Assembly (NCBI RefSeq): GCF_014217995.1
Contig: NZ_CP041617.1
Coordinates: forward strand, 186,001-250,000
Reading direction: 5' to 3'
DNA from: Campylobacter vulpis
GTDB lineage: Bacteria > Campylobacterota > Campylobacteria > Campylobacterales > Campylobacteraceae
Length of the DNA stretch: 64,000 nucleotides
The translations under genes and the position numbers were made by a program. Positions 53,292 through 62,739 of the stretch are shown in pieces (within the stretch, counting starts at the first letter, position 1; every line of letters starts with the position of its first letter). The notes under the pieces are model-generated. The model saw nothing but the letters and a program-made list of their open reading frames with translations. It was not told where the DNA came from and ran no database searches.

Positions 53292-54209
53292 TTAGAAAAA
53301 TTCCTCGATTTTTGTTTGCATCAAATTTACATCATCAATGCGGTTTATCATATCCCTAAAAGCGGAAGAGTCTTTGTGTCCTTTGGAATATTCATGTAAA
53401 TGCTTACGAAAAATGCTAACCCCCATAGCCTTATAATGCTTTATCATTTCTTCAAAATGCGTTAAAACAATACGCTTTTTAAGTGCTTTATCCACGCTTT
53501 TACCCTCTTTAATTTCGTAAAAAATCCAAGGATTTCCCACACTCGCCCTACCTATCATCAAACCTTCACAAGCAGTGATTTTAAGCACTTCTTTAGCATT
53601 TTGTGCGTTAATGTCGCCATTAGCAATGACGGGGATTTTCACGCTTTTTTTTGCCTTAGCTATGGAGTTATAATCCGCACTTCCGCTATAAAGTTGCTTT
53701 CTCGTTCGTCCGTGTATGCTGATAAAATCCACCCCAAGTTCTTCGCAAATTTTTGCCATTTTTTCTGGGTATTTCTCATTAAAACCTAGCCTAAATTTTA
53801 CACTTGTAAATTGCTTTTTATTATGCGTTTTAATCACTCCAACAAGTCTTTTAAAAAGTTCTAAATCTTCAAGCAAAGCACTACCTGCACATTGTTTAAC
53901 GACCTTATTGACAGGACAACCGCAATTAAAATCAATGCCGTCTATAAAATCGAGTTCATTTAAGATTAAGACCGCTTTTTTAAGAATATCCTCATCTCCT
54001 CCGGCAATTTGCACGATATAAGGCGTTTCAAAAGACGTTTTTTCAAGCATTTTAAGGCTTTTTTGACTCTCATAAACTAAGGCATTTGAGCTTATCATTT
54101 CACTTATGGTAACATCAGCACCAAATTGCTTGACAACACTACGAAAAGGCGGGTCTGTAAAACCTGCCATAGGTGCTAAAAATAAGGGATTTGCTTTAAA
54201 ATCAATCAT
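53292..54209 (-). CDS. dus: tRNA-dihydrouridine synthase
   Basis: 305 residues, FMN-dependent TIM barrel that reduces uridines in tRNA. LAPMAGFTDPPFRSV near residue 12 binds FMN, FNCGCPVNKVVKQCAGSALL near 97 has the catalytic cysteine, and HGRTRKQLYSG near 165 and NGDINAQNA near 195 complete the site. In C. jejuni the matching gene is Cj0123c. DusB is the likely class. It overlaps the next gene upstream by four bases. Confidence 0.92.
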   Translation of the reverse strand: MIDFKANPLFLAPMAGFTDPPFRSVVKQFGADVTISEMISSNALVYESQKSLKMLEKTSFETPYIVQIAGGDEDILKKAVLILNELDFIDGIDFNCGCPVNKVVKQCAGSALLEDLELFKRLVGVIKTHNKKQFTSVKFRLGFNEKYPEKMAKICEELGVDFISIHGRTRKQLYSGSADYNSIAKAKKSVKIPVIANGDINAQNAKEVLKITACEGLMIGRASVGNPWIFYEIKEGKSVDKALKKRIVLTHFEEMIKHYKAMGVSIFRKHLHEYSKGHKDSSAFRDMINRIDDVNLMQTKIEEFF

Positions 54210-55189
54210 ACGATAAGGCGATTTAAATCAAATTTAATATTTTTTTCTCTTAAGGCAAGAACGGCTTTAAAATCGCTTAATTCTTCCTTATTTCTAATTT
54301 GATTTTCTAATTCTTCAAACATAGAAAATTCAGCTAATAAATACAAATAAGCTTTTAAAGCTTCGTTTTTAGCGTTTTTAATTTTTAAGAAAATATTAAT
54401 AATAGCATCTGGATTAAAGCATTTGACACACATTTTCGCAAGGGTTAGATACTCATTTTCATTTAAATTCGCTCTTTCAACTAAGACTTCAAATTCGGCT
54501 AAAGTAAGCTCTAGGCTGCCATCTTTAAAACGCTTGATAAGGCTTAAAATTTGCTCATTTGTTTTGCTTATTTTAAGATTTTTAATTTGCTCATAAGTGC
54601 CTTTTTGAAGCACCATTTCAAAAGCTAATTTTTCAAATTCTGTGCTAATTTCACTTAAATTTTTAAGTTTAGAATAAGCATAATCTAAATCATTTTTAAT
54701 GTGATTTTTTTCATTTTGCAAAACAATAGGATTATTTTTATCAAGTTTGAATTTGTTAAGATTTTGAAATTTTCCCCCTTTAATAGCTTCGAGTAAATCT
54801 AAAAGGTCGTTAATAGCGTGAAAATCAGCATTTTTCGTGCCATTTTTTAAGCTTTTACAAAGCTCACTAACTTGCTTAAATTCTTTAGTATAAAAAGAAA
54901 TTTTACTTTCTTTTTCTAAAAGCAAATCCTTAGTAAAGTCCTCAAATTTTGCCGCATCTTTAAAGAAATGTTTAAATTTTAAATATCTTAAAAAGGCATA
55001 AAAACTTATATGAAACAAGGCTAGGATAAAATAAAGCACCAAAGGTGCAATAAGCCAAAGCATAATGGGTAAATTTAAAGCAAAAGTTCCCAAAACAAGC
55101 TCATAATAACCCAAATTAAGATAAAACATAAAAGCCACAATTAAAGCGATATAAATCAAACTTGCTAAGATAAAAAGTCGAATTTTCAT
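54206..55189 (-). CDS. Membrane protein with helical cytoplasmic domain (Cj0124c-like)
   Basis: 327 residues. Two N-terminal membrane helices (about 5-24 and 38-66) are followed by a 260-residue, Lys/Glu/Leu-rich helical domain with no signature I recognise. It overlaps dksA by four bases and dus by four. The conserved location among tRNA, rRNA and transcription genes suggests co-expression, not a known function. Confidence 0.6.
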   Translation of the reverse strand: MKIRLFILASLIYIALIVAFMFYLNLGYYELVLGTFALNLPIMLWLIAPLVLYFILALFHISFYAFLRYLKFKHFFKDAAKFEDFTKDLLLEKESKISFYTKEFKQVSELCKSLKNGTKNADFHAINDLLDLLEAIKGGKFQNLNKFKLDKNNPIVLQNEKNHIKNDLDYAYSKLKNLSEISTEFEKLAFEMVLQKGTYEQIKNLKISKTNEQILSLIKRFKDGSLELTLAEFEVLVERANLNENEYLTLAKMCVKCFNPDAIINIFLKIKNAKNEALKAYLYLLAEFSMFEELENQIRNKEELSDFKAVLALREKNIKFDLNRLIV

Positions 55190-55539
55190 TGCATTCCTTT
55201 TTCTACGATTTCCCTACAAACAATGCAGTATCTCGCGTGAGGTTTTACTTTAAGGCGTTCAATGTCAATAAGCTCATCGCAAGATTCGCAAATGCCGTAA
55301 TTTTTGTGTTGAATTTTTTTAAGCGATTCTTCTATCTCTTTTAATTCTTGCTTCAAATTCGCACTAATGGCAAAGTCGATTTGGGAATTAATCTCTATGG
55401 TTGAAAAATCGACACTATCGCTGGGTGCTGAATTATGTAAGGCTTCAATTTCTTTTGAATTACTTTGTATGTTTTCTAAGATGATCTTTTTACGCTCTCG
55501 TAAGAAATTTTCAAAAAATTTCAAATCGCTTGTTTTCAT
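55186..55539 (-). CDS. dksA: DksA/TraR family zinc-finger protein
   Basis: 117 residues. An N-terminal helical hairpin is followed by a four-cysteine zinc finger: CESCDELID near residue 88 and CIVCREI near 108. The coiled-coil tip contains DSVDFST rather than the classical DxxDxA. It corresponds to Cj0125c, a regulator of stringent response, rRNA expression and virulence in C. jejuni. It binds RNA polymerase through the secondary channel. The length is shorter than the E. coli protein (151). Confidence 0.88.
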   Translation of the reverse strand: MKTSDLKFFENFLRERKKIILENIQSNSKEIEALHNSAPSDSVDFSTIEINSQIDFAISANLKQELKEIEESLKKIQHKNYGICESCDELIDIERLKVKPHARYCIVCREIVEKGMQ

Positions 55540-55547
55540 TAAAACTC

Positions 55548-55997
55548 CTATTTATGATATGGGTGATTGTGATTAATGCAAAAGGCTCTATAAAGCTGCT
55601 CTAGCAATAAAATCTTTACAAAATGATGGGCTAAGGTTAAGCGACTAAGAGCAAGATTAAAATCAAATTTATCAAGCATTTGTGCTCTAAACCCATAAGC
55701 ACCGCCGATGAAAAAACTCATTTCGCTTTTATTTGCTAGCAATTTTGCGAATTCAAGGCTATTTAGCTGTTCTCCTCTTTCATCTAAAAGCACACAAAAA
55801 CCTCTTCTTTTGGGTAAAAATGCTTCTTCATAGCTTTTTTGTGCGTTTTGCGTTCCTTGAATTTGGGCTTTGGCTATTTTTTTATCAAAAAGATTATGCT
55901 CTTTTAAGACAGCATATTTAGAGATAAGCTTGGTATATTTTTCATTTAAAAATGCCAATTCTTCACTTTTTTGCAGGTAGAAAATATTAAGTTGCAA
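55548..55997 (-). CDS. rlmH: 23S rRNA pseudouridine1915 N3-methyltransferase
   Basis: 149 residues. I choose TTG 55997 (LQLNIFYLQ), which follows a GCGGA site; another TTG five codons earlier would overlap accD. SPOUT-fold: a [11 protein letters not shown] segment near 79, the cofactor-binding FFIGGAYGF near 100, and the family C-terminus with HNHPYHK. It methylates helix 69 of 23S rRNA in 70S ribosomes. It sits one base after accD. Confidence 0.92.
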   Translation of the reverse strand: MQLNIFYLQKSEELAFLNEKYTKLISKYAVLKEHNLFDKKIAKAQIQGTQNAQKSYEEAFLPKRRGFCVLLDERGEQLNSLEFAKLLANKSEMSFFIGGAYGFRAQMLDKFDFNLALSRLTLAHHFVKILLLEQLYRAFCINHNHPYHK

Positions 55998-55998
55998 A

Positions 55999-56841
55999 TT
56001 ATTTTCCGCCAAAAAATTTCAAAGCATCGCTGATAAATTGTTTTTGAGACGCTCTTTCGATGATATTATCAATAAGTCCGTGCTCAAGTAAAAATTCCGC
56101 CCTTTGAAAGCCTTCGGGTAGGTCTGCTCCTATGGTTTGCTTAATTACTCTTGCACCTGCAAAGCCAACAAGCGCACCGGGTTCAGCAATGATTAAGTCC
56201 CCAAGCCAAGCAAAAGAGGCTGAAACTCCCCCCATAGTAGGATCTGTTAAAATGCTAATATAAGGCAATTTTTCTTTGCTAAGAAGTTTTAAAGCGGCAC
56301 TTGTTTTGCTCATTTGCATTAAAGAATAGGTGCTTTCTTGCATTCTAGCACCTCCACTTGCACTAACAATTACTAAAGAACTTTTTGTGCTAATGGCTCT
56401 TTGCACGGCACGGACGATTTTTTCACCCTCCACAGAACCTAAACTCCCCCCCATAAAAGCAAAATCAAAAACAACAAGTTGAGTCTTCAAACCATTAATT
56501 GTGCATTCTCCGCTGATAACAGAGCTTTTACGCCCTGTTTTACTCTCTCCCTCGCTTAAACGCTTTTTGTAAGACTTGCTATCGACAAATTTTAAAGGAT
56601 CGATTGCTTCCAAATTTTTATCAAATTCCACAAAACTTCCCGCGTCGCTTAAAAGCTCTATGCGTTTGCTCGCAGAAATTCTCATATGATAAGAGCATTT
56701 AGGGCAAACATCAAAGCAACTTTCTATCTCTTTATAATACATCAAAGCGTGGCAAGAAGGACATTTTACCCAGTGATTAGGTGCTTCGTGAGGGCTTGAT
56801 TGTTTTTTTCTAATTTTGGAAAATATATCGGTAAAATTCAT
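55999..56841 (-). CDS. accD: Acetyl-CoA carboxylase carboxyltransferase subunit beta
   Basis: 280 residues. The N-terminal zinc ribbon is [15 protein letters not shown] then CPKC (about residues 28-50). The carboxyltransferase domain has [27 protein letters not shown] near 129, [11 protein letters not shown] near 160 and [12 protein letters not shown] near 200. It supplies malonyl-CoA with AccA. The subunits accA and accBC are not in the window. It precedes rlmH by one base. Confidence 0.96.
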   Translation of the reverse strand: MNFTDIFSKIRKKQSSPHEAPNHWVKCPSCHALMYYKEIESCFDVCPKCSYHMRISASKRIELLSDAGSFVEFDKNLEAIDPLKFVDSKSYKKRLSEGESKTGRKSSVISGECTINGLKTQLVVFDFAFMGGSLGSVEGEKIVRAVQRAISTKSSLVIVSASGGARMQESTYSLMQMSKTSAALKLLSKEKLPYISILTDPTMGGVSASFAWLGDLIIAEPGALVGFAGARVIKQTIGADLPEGFQRAEFLLEHGLIDNIIERASQKQFISDALKFFGGK

Positions 56842-56850
56842 TTTTAGCCT

Positions 56851-59067
56851 TTAAAATCTTGTTCCGAGATTAAACTCAAAAGAGCTAGTTTCATCGCCAG
56901 GTTTATCATTAAGTGCCTTAGCGAAGACAACTTGTAAAGGACCTATAGGCGTAATCCACTCTATACCAACGCCCGTGCTCATTCTTTGCATATCATCAAT
57001 TTGCGTTTTACCTATGGCACCATAATCGAAAAATACGCTTCCGCGTAATTTAATCCTATCAATGAGTGGAAAACTAAGCTCAAAAGAATTTGCAAAGGCT
57101 ATCGTTCCGCCTATCTCATCGCCCCACTGGTTTCTAGGACTTACTGTGCGACTTTCAAAACCACGCAAAGAACGCATACCACCCAAATAAACACGCTGAT
57201 TAATCGGCAAATAGCCCTGATCCCAAACCTTATAAAAACTTGCCTTATAACGATAAATTAAATCATAGCCTATAAAATCTTCCAAACCTTGATAAAAATT
57301 AAAATTCGATTTAGAATATAAAAATTGCTGGTCTCCACCAATGCCAGCAAATTCAAGACTTGAAGAAGCTATAATCCCTGAGCGTGGGAGATAATAATCG
57401 TCCGTATTGTTAAAGCTTATCGCGGGAGTAATGGAGCTTTTAATCGTCTCGCCTAAATTATAACCCGTTCTTATAAGTGTTGGACTTAAATGATAAATAT
57501 CGCTCTGTTCTAAATTATAAGTTAAGCTTGCATTAAAATAACGCCAAAATTGCCTACCAAGCGTGATATCAAAGCCGTAATTTTGCTCTGAGTATTCGTC
57601 CCACTCATAGTCATTTGAGTAAAGTGAACCGCCGAGACTATACTCACTATCAGCTATTCTTGGATTAGTTATATTAATTCTACCTGAAAGGGTTTCATCA
57701 CTTTTATCAATACTAACTGAACTTTTAATCCCTGAACCAAAGATATTGCTATCCGAAAGGGAAGCATTAAGGAGCATACCATCACTTGAGCTATATCCTA
57801 TACCACCAGAAATAGCACCTGTGGCAGCCTCTTTCACCTCTACAACTAAATCTATATGTGTTGCATCAACTCTTTCTTCCTTAATTTCAACTTTTTCAAA
57901 ATAAGAAGTTCTTCTTAATGCGTTGATTGATTCTTGAAGGTCAGTTCTATGATAAAGATTGCCTTCTGTAAGAAAAAGCTCCCTACGCACAACCCTATCA
58001 ACCGTGCGTGAATTTCCGGAAATAATAACATTTCTTATATAAACTTTTTCATTTGGCACAACTTGAAATACAATGCTCACTTCGTGTGTTTGGTTATTTT
58101 TTTGGATATCAGGAAAAACTTGGGCAAAAGCATATCCTAAATCTGCACTTTTGGTTTCTATGGTTTTAAGGTCTTTTCTCACATCTTCTATGTTAATTAT
58201 ATCTTTAACTTGTGATTCAAGCTCTTCTAAAATTTCTTGATTTTCTTCATCACTAAAAAGAGGATTTTTGATTTGTATATCGATGATTTTATAAGGCTCA
58301 CCCTCTTTGATAAAATAAGTCAAATCTGCCTTATAAGTGTCGGTATATGTTTTAAGAAAAGGTGAAGAAACTTGCACATCTAAATAGCCTTCTTTCATAT
58401 ATTCATCACTAATTCTAGCACTATCGTTAGCAAGTTCAAAAATCTTGAGTTTGCCATCATTTCTACCCCACATCCAACCCATAAATTCGCGTTCTTTATT
58501 AGTAACAGCAGGTTCAATATCGCCATAAGATAGCTCTTTACTTCCGCTAAGATGAACTTTATCTATGATGATATTTTCACCACGATTGACGATAAATTCT
58601 AGCTCTAGGCTTTCTGTATTTTCAAGTTTTTTTTGCTTGACTTCAACCACAGTATCAAAATAGCTCTTTGCTTCATAATAGCCCTTAATTCTCTCTTTTG
58701 CCTCTTTTAAAGAAGTCTCATCAAGCAAAGTTCCTCTTTTAAGCCCTAAAAGACTTTCTAAATGTTTTCTATCATTTGAAGCTATACCCGTGATGGTGAT
58801 TTTAGCGACACTTGGTTTTTCCTTAAATTTGAAAGTTAAAATTCCATTATTTTCTTCAACGACAATGTTTTGAAAATAATTTTGTTTATAAAGATTTAAA
58901 ATAGCTGTGTTAATTTTCGCTTCGTTAAGTTCTTCGCCTTTTTTAAGTCCTGTAAGACTTAATGCCGTTTCATTAGAGAGATGATATAAGCCACTAAATT
59001 GAATATCTTTTATATTTGCTGCACTCAAAAAGGGTGCTAAGGCACAAATACTGATGAATTTTTTCAT
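56851..59067 (-). CDS. bamA: Outer-membrane protein assembly factor BamA
   Basis: 738 residues. A signal peptide (about 1-16) is followed by five POTRA repeats (about 20-380) and a 16-stranded barrel. VRRELFLTEGNLYHRTDL near 370 is typical of POTRA5, and YLGGMRSLRGFESRTVSP near 610 is the conserved loop 6 VRGF/Y-type motif (here LRGF). The protein ends in aromatic Phe as beta-signal (FNLGTRF). It inserts beta-barrel proteins in the outer membrane. Campylobacter lacks several Bam lipoproteins; the gene heads the operon bamA-accD-rlmH-dksA-Cj0124c-dus. Confidence 0.96.
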   Translation of the reverse strand: MKKFISICALAPFLSAANIKDIQFSGLYHLSNETALSLTGLKKGEELNEAKINTAILNLYKQNYFQNIVVEENNGILTFKFKEKPSVAKITITGIASNDRKHLESLLGLKRGTLLDETSLKEAKERIKGYYEAKSYFDTVVEVKQKKLENTESLELEFIVNRGENIIIDKVHLSGSKELSYGDIEPAVTNKEREFMGWMWGRNDGKLKIFELANDSARISDEYMKEGYLDVQVSSPFLKTYTDTYKADLTYFIKEGEPYKIIDIQIKNPLFSDEENQEILEELESQVKDIINIEDVRKDLKTIETKSADLGYAFAQVFPDIQKNNQTHEVSIVFQVVPNEKVYIRNVIISGNSRTVDRVVRRELFLTEGNLYHRTDLQESINALRRTSYFEKVEIKEERVDATHIDLVVEVKEAATGAISGGIGYSSSDGMLLNASLSDSNIFGSGIKSSVSIDKSDETLSGRINITNPRIADSEYSLGGSLYSNDYEWDEYSEQNYGFDITLGRQFWRYFNASLTYNLEQSDIYHLSPTLIRTGYNLGETIKSSITPAISFNNTDDYYLPRSGIIASSSLEFAGIGGDQQFLYSKSNFNFYQGLEDFIGYDLIYRYKASFYKVWDQGYLPINQRVYLGGMRSLRGFESRTVSPRNQWGDEIGGTIAFANSFELSFPLIDRIKLRGSVFFDYGAIGKTQIDDMQRMSTGVGIEWITPIGPLQVVFAKALNDKPGDETSSFEFNLGTRF

Positions 59068-59100
59068 ATTACTTTACCTATTTTGTGATTAAAAATTGTG

Positions 59101-59106
59101 TATAAT
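59101..59106 (+). promoter_or_regulatory. tyrA -10 box
   Basis: A perfect TATAAT, 45 bases before the ATG at 59151, in the 83-base divergent gap with bamA. No -35 box is evident. Confidence 0.55.
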
Positions 59107-59150
59107 AGCAAAGAAAATTTAACAATCTTTAAAGTAGCTAGGGGAAGTAG

Positions 59151-59978
59151 ATGAAAGTGGCAATTATAGGGCTTGGATTAATGGGAGGTTCTTTAGGACT
59201 TTGCCTAAGAGAAAATAAGCTTATTAGTAGTGTTTATGGGCTAGATTTAGATACGCAAAATGCCAAAGATGCTTTGGAGCTTGGGTTGATTCACGAATTA
59301 ATTTGCTACGATAAGCTTTCAAATTGTGATATTATCTTCATCGCTACGCCTGTTAATGCCATTGTTGAAATTTTGCAAAATTTAAAAAAAATGCCAAAAA
59401 CAACGACTATTATAGAACTTGGTAGCACAAAAAGAAAGATAGTAGAAAGCTTACCCTCCAGCTTAGTCAAGCAAACCATTTTCGCACATCCTATGGCTGG
59501 AACAGAAAATAGCGGACCAAAAGCCGCCTTTAAAGAGCTTTATAAGGACGCTGTTTGTGTGCTTTGCGATAGTGAAGTGGCTGATGATTTACACCAAAAA
59601 AGAGCGGTGGAAATTTTTTCTCATCTTGGTATGCGTATTGTATTTATGGATAGCACTTCACACGATCATCACACAGCAATTATTTCACATTTGCCTCACG
59701 CCATTAGCTTTTCTTTGGCAAATTATGTTATGCGTGAAGAAGATAGGAGAAATATCGCCTATCTTGGCGGACCATCTTTTAAAGGAATGTGCCGTATTGC
59801 TAAATCCTCGCCTCTAATGTGGGGAGGAATTTTTACGCAAAATAAAGAAAATATCCTAGCCTCCATAGAACATTTTCAAGAAGAATTAGAAAATTGTAAA
59901 AAAATGCTAAAAAATTGCGATGAAAATGAGCTTAAAAAATGGATGGAAAAGGCAAATCATTTAAGAGAAATTTTATAA
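59151..59978 (+). CDS. tyrA: Prephenate dehydrogenase
   Basis: 275 residues, TyrA without a fused chorismate mutase. The N-terminal NAD-binding loop is IIGLGLMGGSLG, followed by the acidic YGLDLD at about residue 30. FAHPMAGTENSGP near 111 holds the catalytic His, and HDHHTAIISHLPHAIS near 167 is the second conserved His cluster. It converts prephenate to 4-hydroxyphenylpyruvate for tyrosine. It matches Cj0130 and is followed by the M23 peptidase gene. Confidence 0.95.
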   Translation: MKVAIIGLGLMGGSLGLCLRENKLISSVYGLDLDTQNAKDALELGLIHELICYDKLSNCDIIFIATPVNAIVEILQNLKKMPKTTTIIELGSTKRKIVESLPSSLVKQTIFAHPMAGTENSGPKAAFKELYKDAVCVLCDSEVADDLHQKRAVEIFSHLGMRIVFMDSTSHDHHTAIISHLPHAISFSLANYVMREEDRRNIAYLGGPSFKGMCRIAKSSPLMWGGIFTQNKENILASIEHFQEELENCKKMLKNCDENELKKWMEKANHLREIL

Positions 59979-60039
59979 TTTACTTTATATTAATGCAAAA
60001 ATACTATAAATTCCTTACTTACTTTAACACTTAGGAAAA

Positions 60040-61413
60040 ATGATGGCAAGAAAAAAAACGAAGAATTTATTGTGGTTTTTGATTGTTATTTTATTGTTTT
60101 TAGGCAGTTTTTTTGTTTTAAATTTAAGTATCTTTGAAAAAAATGCTCCACAAATTCTTGTTGAAAATACGCTTTATACCAATCTTAAATCCCCGCTTTT
60201 AGTCAAAGTAAAAGATGAAGAAAGTGCAGTAAAGTCTATTAAAATCGTTCTCAAAAAAGATAATAATGACACAGGAATTATCCTTGCGGATAGTAAAATT
60301 AAACAAGATAAAGAAGTCTCCTTGCAAATTAATCTTCCTAAACAAGCCTATAAGGAAAAAACAGATTCTTACATCTTAGAAATTTGGGCTAAAGATACAA
60401 GTTTTTGGAATTTTAATGGAAATGAGGCTCATAAACAAGTTGTAATTAAGATCGATAATGAAGCTCCTAAATTAAATATCATTAGCAATTCTTATCATAT
60501 AGAACAAGGAGGGGCAGCAAGTGTCGTTTTTAAGGCTGAGGATACGAATTTAAAAGAACTTTTTATAGAAACAAATAAGGGTCGAATTTTTAAGGTTACG
60601 CCTTATCTTAAGAAGGATTATTACGCCGCTTTAATCGCTTGGGACGCGAGAGATGAAGAATTTAGAGCCTATGTTATCGCAAAAGATGCGGCAGGAAATA
60701 TTGCAAAAGAACGCATAAGATATTATCTTTTAAACCGAAAATACCGCGTTTCTAACATTAACTTAAGCGATAAATTCTTAGACGGAAAAATAGAAAGTTT
60801 AGCCTCCATATACGCTCCTAAAAATAATACTTTCACGCGTTTTGAAAAATTTAAATTCGTTAATGAAACCTTAAGACTCTCAAATGAAGAACTTATTCAT
60901 AAAATCACTTCTGCCGTGCCTGAAGAAAGCTTTGGAGAATTTAATATCAATTTATTTTTACCTTTAAAAAATGCTGCTAAGGTTGCTGATTTTGCCGATC
61001 ATAGATATTATTCTTATAATGGGCAATTTGTGAGCGATTCTTATCATATGGGACTTGATTTAGCTAGCACGAGCGAAGCACCTATTATTAGCAATAATGT
61101 TGGCAAGGTTGTTTTTGCAGAAGAAAATGGAATTTATGGACTTAATCTCATACTTTATCACGGCTTTGGAATTTACACTCTTTATGGACATTGCTCTTCA
61201 TCTAATGTCGAGCTTAATGAAAATGTAGCGAAAAATAGTATCATTGCCAAAACGGGTGTAAGTGGCTTGGCTTTGGGCGATCATTTGCATTTTGGAGTTT
61301 TGGTGCAAGGAGTTGAAACAAGACCCGAGCAGTGGCAAGATAAAAAATGGCTAGAAAATAATATCTATAAAGTTTTTAATGACGCTAAAAAAGTGATAGT
61401 GGAGACAAGATGA
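60040..61413 (+). CDS. M23 family metallopeptidase, membrane anchored (Cj0131-like)
   Basis: 457 residues. An N-terminal membrane helix (about 8-28) anchors a periplasmic protein. The middle (about 30-300) is beta-rich and lacks a signature. The LytM/M23 domain near 325-435 has the zinc ligands of HMGLDLA (HxxxD) and GDHLHFG (HxH). It cleaves peptidoglycan cross-links, and relatives shape helical Campylobacter and Helicobacter cells. Whether it is active as an endo- or carboxypeptidase cannot be told. ATG 60040 and the next ATG share one AGGAAAA site. It overlaps lpxC by four bases. Confidence 0.9.
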   Translation: MMARKKTKNLLWFLIVILLFLGSFFVLNLSIFEKNAPQILVENTLYTNLKSPLLVKVKDEESAVKSIKIVLKKDNNDTGIILADSKIKQDKEVSLQINLPKQAYKEKTDSYILEIWAKDTSFWNFNGNEAHKQVVIKIDNEAPKLNIISNSYHIEQGGAASVVFKAEDTNLKELFIETNKGRIFKVTPYLKKDYYAALIAWDARDEEFRAYVIAKDAAGNIAKERIRYYLLNRKYRVSNINLSDKFLDGKIESLASIYAPKNNTFTRFEKFKFVNETLRLSNEELIHKITSAVPEESFGEFNINLFLPLKNAAKVADFADHRYYSYNGQFVSDSYHMGLDLASTSEAPIISNNVGKVVFAEENGIYGLNLILYHGFGIYTLYGHCSSSNVELNENVAKNSIIAKTGVSGLALGDHLHFGVLVQGVETRPEQWQDKKWLENNIYKVFNDAKKVIVETR

Positions 61414-62294
61414 AACAATTAACTTTAGCAAAAGTCGTAAGTGGCACAGGCATAGGACTTCATAAGGGTGAGCCTATTGAAATTATTTTAGAGCCTTTGG
61501 AGGCAAATTCTGGTATAGTATTTTTTAGGAGCGACCTTAATATAAGTTATGAAGCAAAACCACAAAATGTGATTAATACAAAGCTCGCAACCGTCATAGG
61601 CGATGAAAGGGCTTATATATCGACTATTGAGCATTTGATGAGTGCGATTAATGCTTATGGGATTGATAATGTTCGTATCGTGCTAAATTCTAATGAGGCA
61701 CCCGTAATGGACGGCTCTAGCATTAGCTTTTGTATGATGCTTGATGAAGCGGGAGTAAGAGAGCTTGAAATGCCTAAAAAAATTATGGTGATTAAAAAAG
61801 TTATTGAGGTGCGAGATGGAGATAAATTTGTGCGTCTTAGCCCCACAAAAGAGCCTAAAATCAACTATACCATTAAATTTGATAATGCCTTAATCGGCAA
61901 ACAAAGCTATTGTTTTGAATTTAGCAAAAAAAATTATATAGAAAATATCGCCAGAGCTAGGACTTTTGGTTTTTTAAAAGATGTGCAAGTCTTAAGAGCT
62001 ATGAATTTAGGGCTTGGAGGCAGTCTTGAAAATACCATAGTTGTCGATGAAAACCGCATTTTAAACCCTGAAGGTTTGCGTTTTAAAGATGAATTTGTCC
62101 GTCATAAAATTTTAGACGCTATTGGGGATTTAACCTTGCTTGGATACCGAATTTATGGAGATTATACTTCTTATGCTGGAAGTCATCATTTAAATCATTT
62201 GCTCACAAAGGAGCTTTTAAAAGATAAGCAAAGTTATGAAATTGTTACTCTTGAGAACTCTTTTGAAAAAGCTTACGAAAAGGTTTTTGCATAA
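61410..62294 (+). CDS. lpxC: UDP-3-O-acyl-N-acetylglucosamine deacetylase
   Basis: 294 residues, zinc amidase, committed step of lipid A synthesis. SGTGIGLHKGEPIEI near residue 12, STIEHLMSAINAYGIDN near 73 (zinc His), DGSSISF near 105, FKDEFVRHKILDAIGDLTLLG near 227 (zinc His and Asp), and AGSHHLNHLL near 256 (catalytic His) are present. It corresponds to Cj0132. Translation is coupled to the gene before it. Confidence 0.97.
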   Translation: MKQLTLAKVVSGTGIGLHKGEPIEIILEPLEANSGIVFFRSDLNISYEAKPQNVINTKLATVIGDERAYISTIEHLMSAINAYGIDNVRIVLNSNEAPVMDGSSISFCMMLDEAGVRELEMPKKIMVIKKVIEVRDGDKFVRLSPTKEPKINYTIKFDNALIGKQSYCFEFSKKNYIENIARARTFGFLKDVQVLRAMNLGLGGSLENTIVVDENRILNPEGLRFKDEFVRHKILDAIGDLTLLGYRIYGDYTSYAGSHHLNHLLTKELLKDKQSYEIVTLENSFEKAYEKVFA

Positions 62295-62731
62295 AAACGC
62301 TCTTATTAAACGCCATTTCTAAGCCTATAATGCTTGGAATTTATGAAAATGACACGCTTATAAGGGAGTATCAAAGCGATTTAAAGGCGAGCGAATTTAT
62401 CCCAGAAATTTTGCAAAATTTGCTTAAAGAATTTGAATTTAAAAGGCTTGTTTATGCAAATGGTCCGGGCTCTTATATGGGGATAAAAATTTCTTATATA
62501 AGCCTTAAAACCTTAAGTATTGTGAAAGAAATTCCCCTTTTTGCTTTGAGTGCATTTGAATTAAATCACTTCAAACCCATAAGGGCAAATAAGCATTTTT
62601 GTTTTGTTTATGAAAGAGGCGAAATTGTTTTAAAACAGGCGGCGGAGGGAGAATTTTTCTTACCTTCAAATTTAAAAGAAGTATGTTTAAAAGAGGACAA
62701 TCTCCCTTTTTATTTTTTAGATGTGATTTAG
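62291..62731 (+). CDS. TsaB-like tRNA threonylcarbamoyladenosine protein (Cj0133-like)
   Basis: The product has the short TsaB pattern of Epsilonproteobacteria: VYANGPGSYMGIKISY near residue 57 equals the TGPGSFTGLR motif of TsaB, though Thr is Tyr-Ala-Asn. TsaB stabilises TsaD in making t6A on ANN-decoding tRNAs. From ATG 62330 the protein has 133 residues but would lack its first beta strand. The frame stays coding-like upstream to an ATA at 62291 that overlaps the lpxC stop, giving 146 residues with KTLLLNAISKPIML as first strand. I prefer the ATA start; the ATG is the conservative choice. Confidence 0.6.
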   Translation: MKTLLLNAISKPIMLGIYENDTLIREYQSDLKASEFIPEILQNLLKEFEFKRLVYANGPGSYMGIKISYISLKTLSIVKEIPLFALSAFELNHFKPIRANKHFCFVYERGEIVLKQAAEGEFFLPSNLKEVCLKEDNLPFYFLDVI

Positions 62732-62739
62732 GATAGTTT

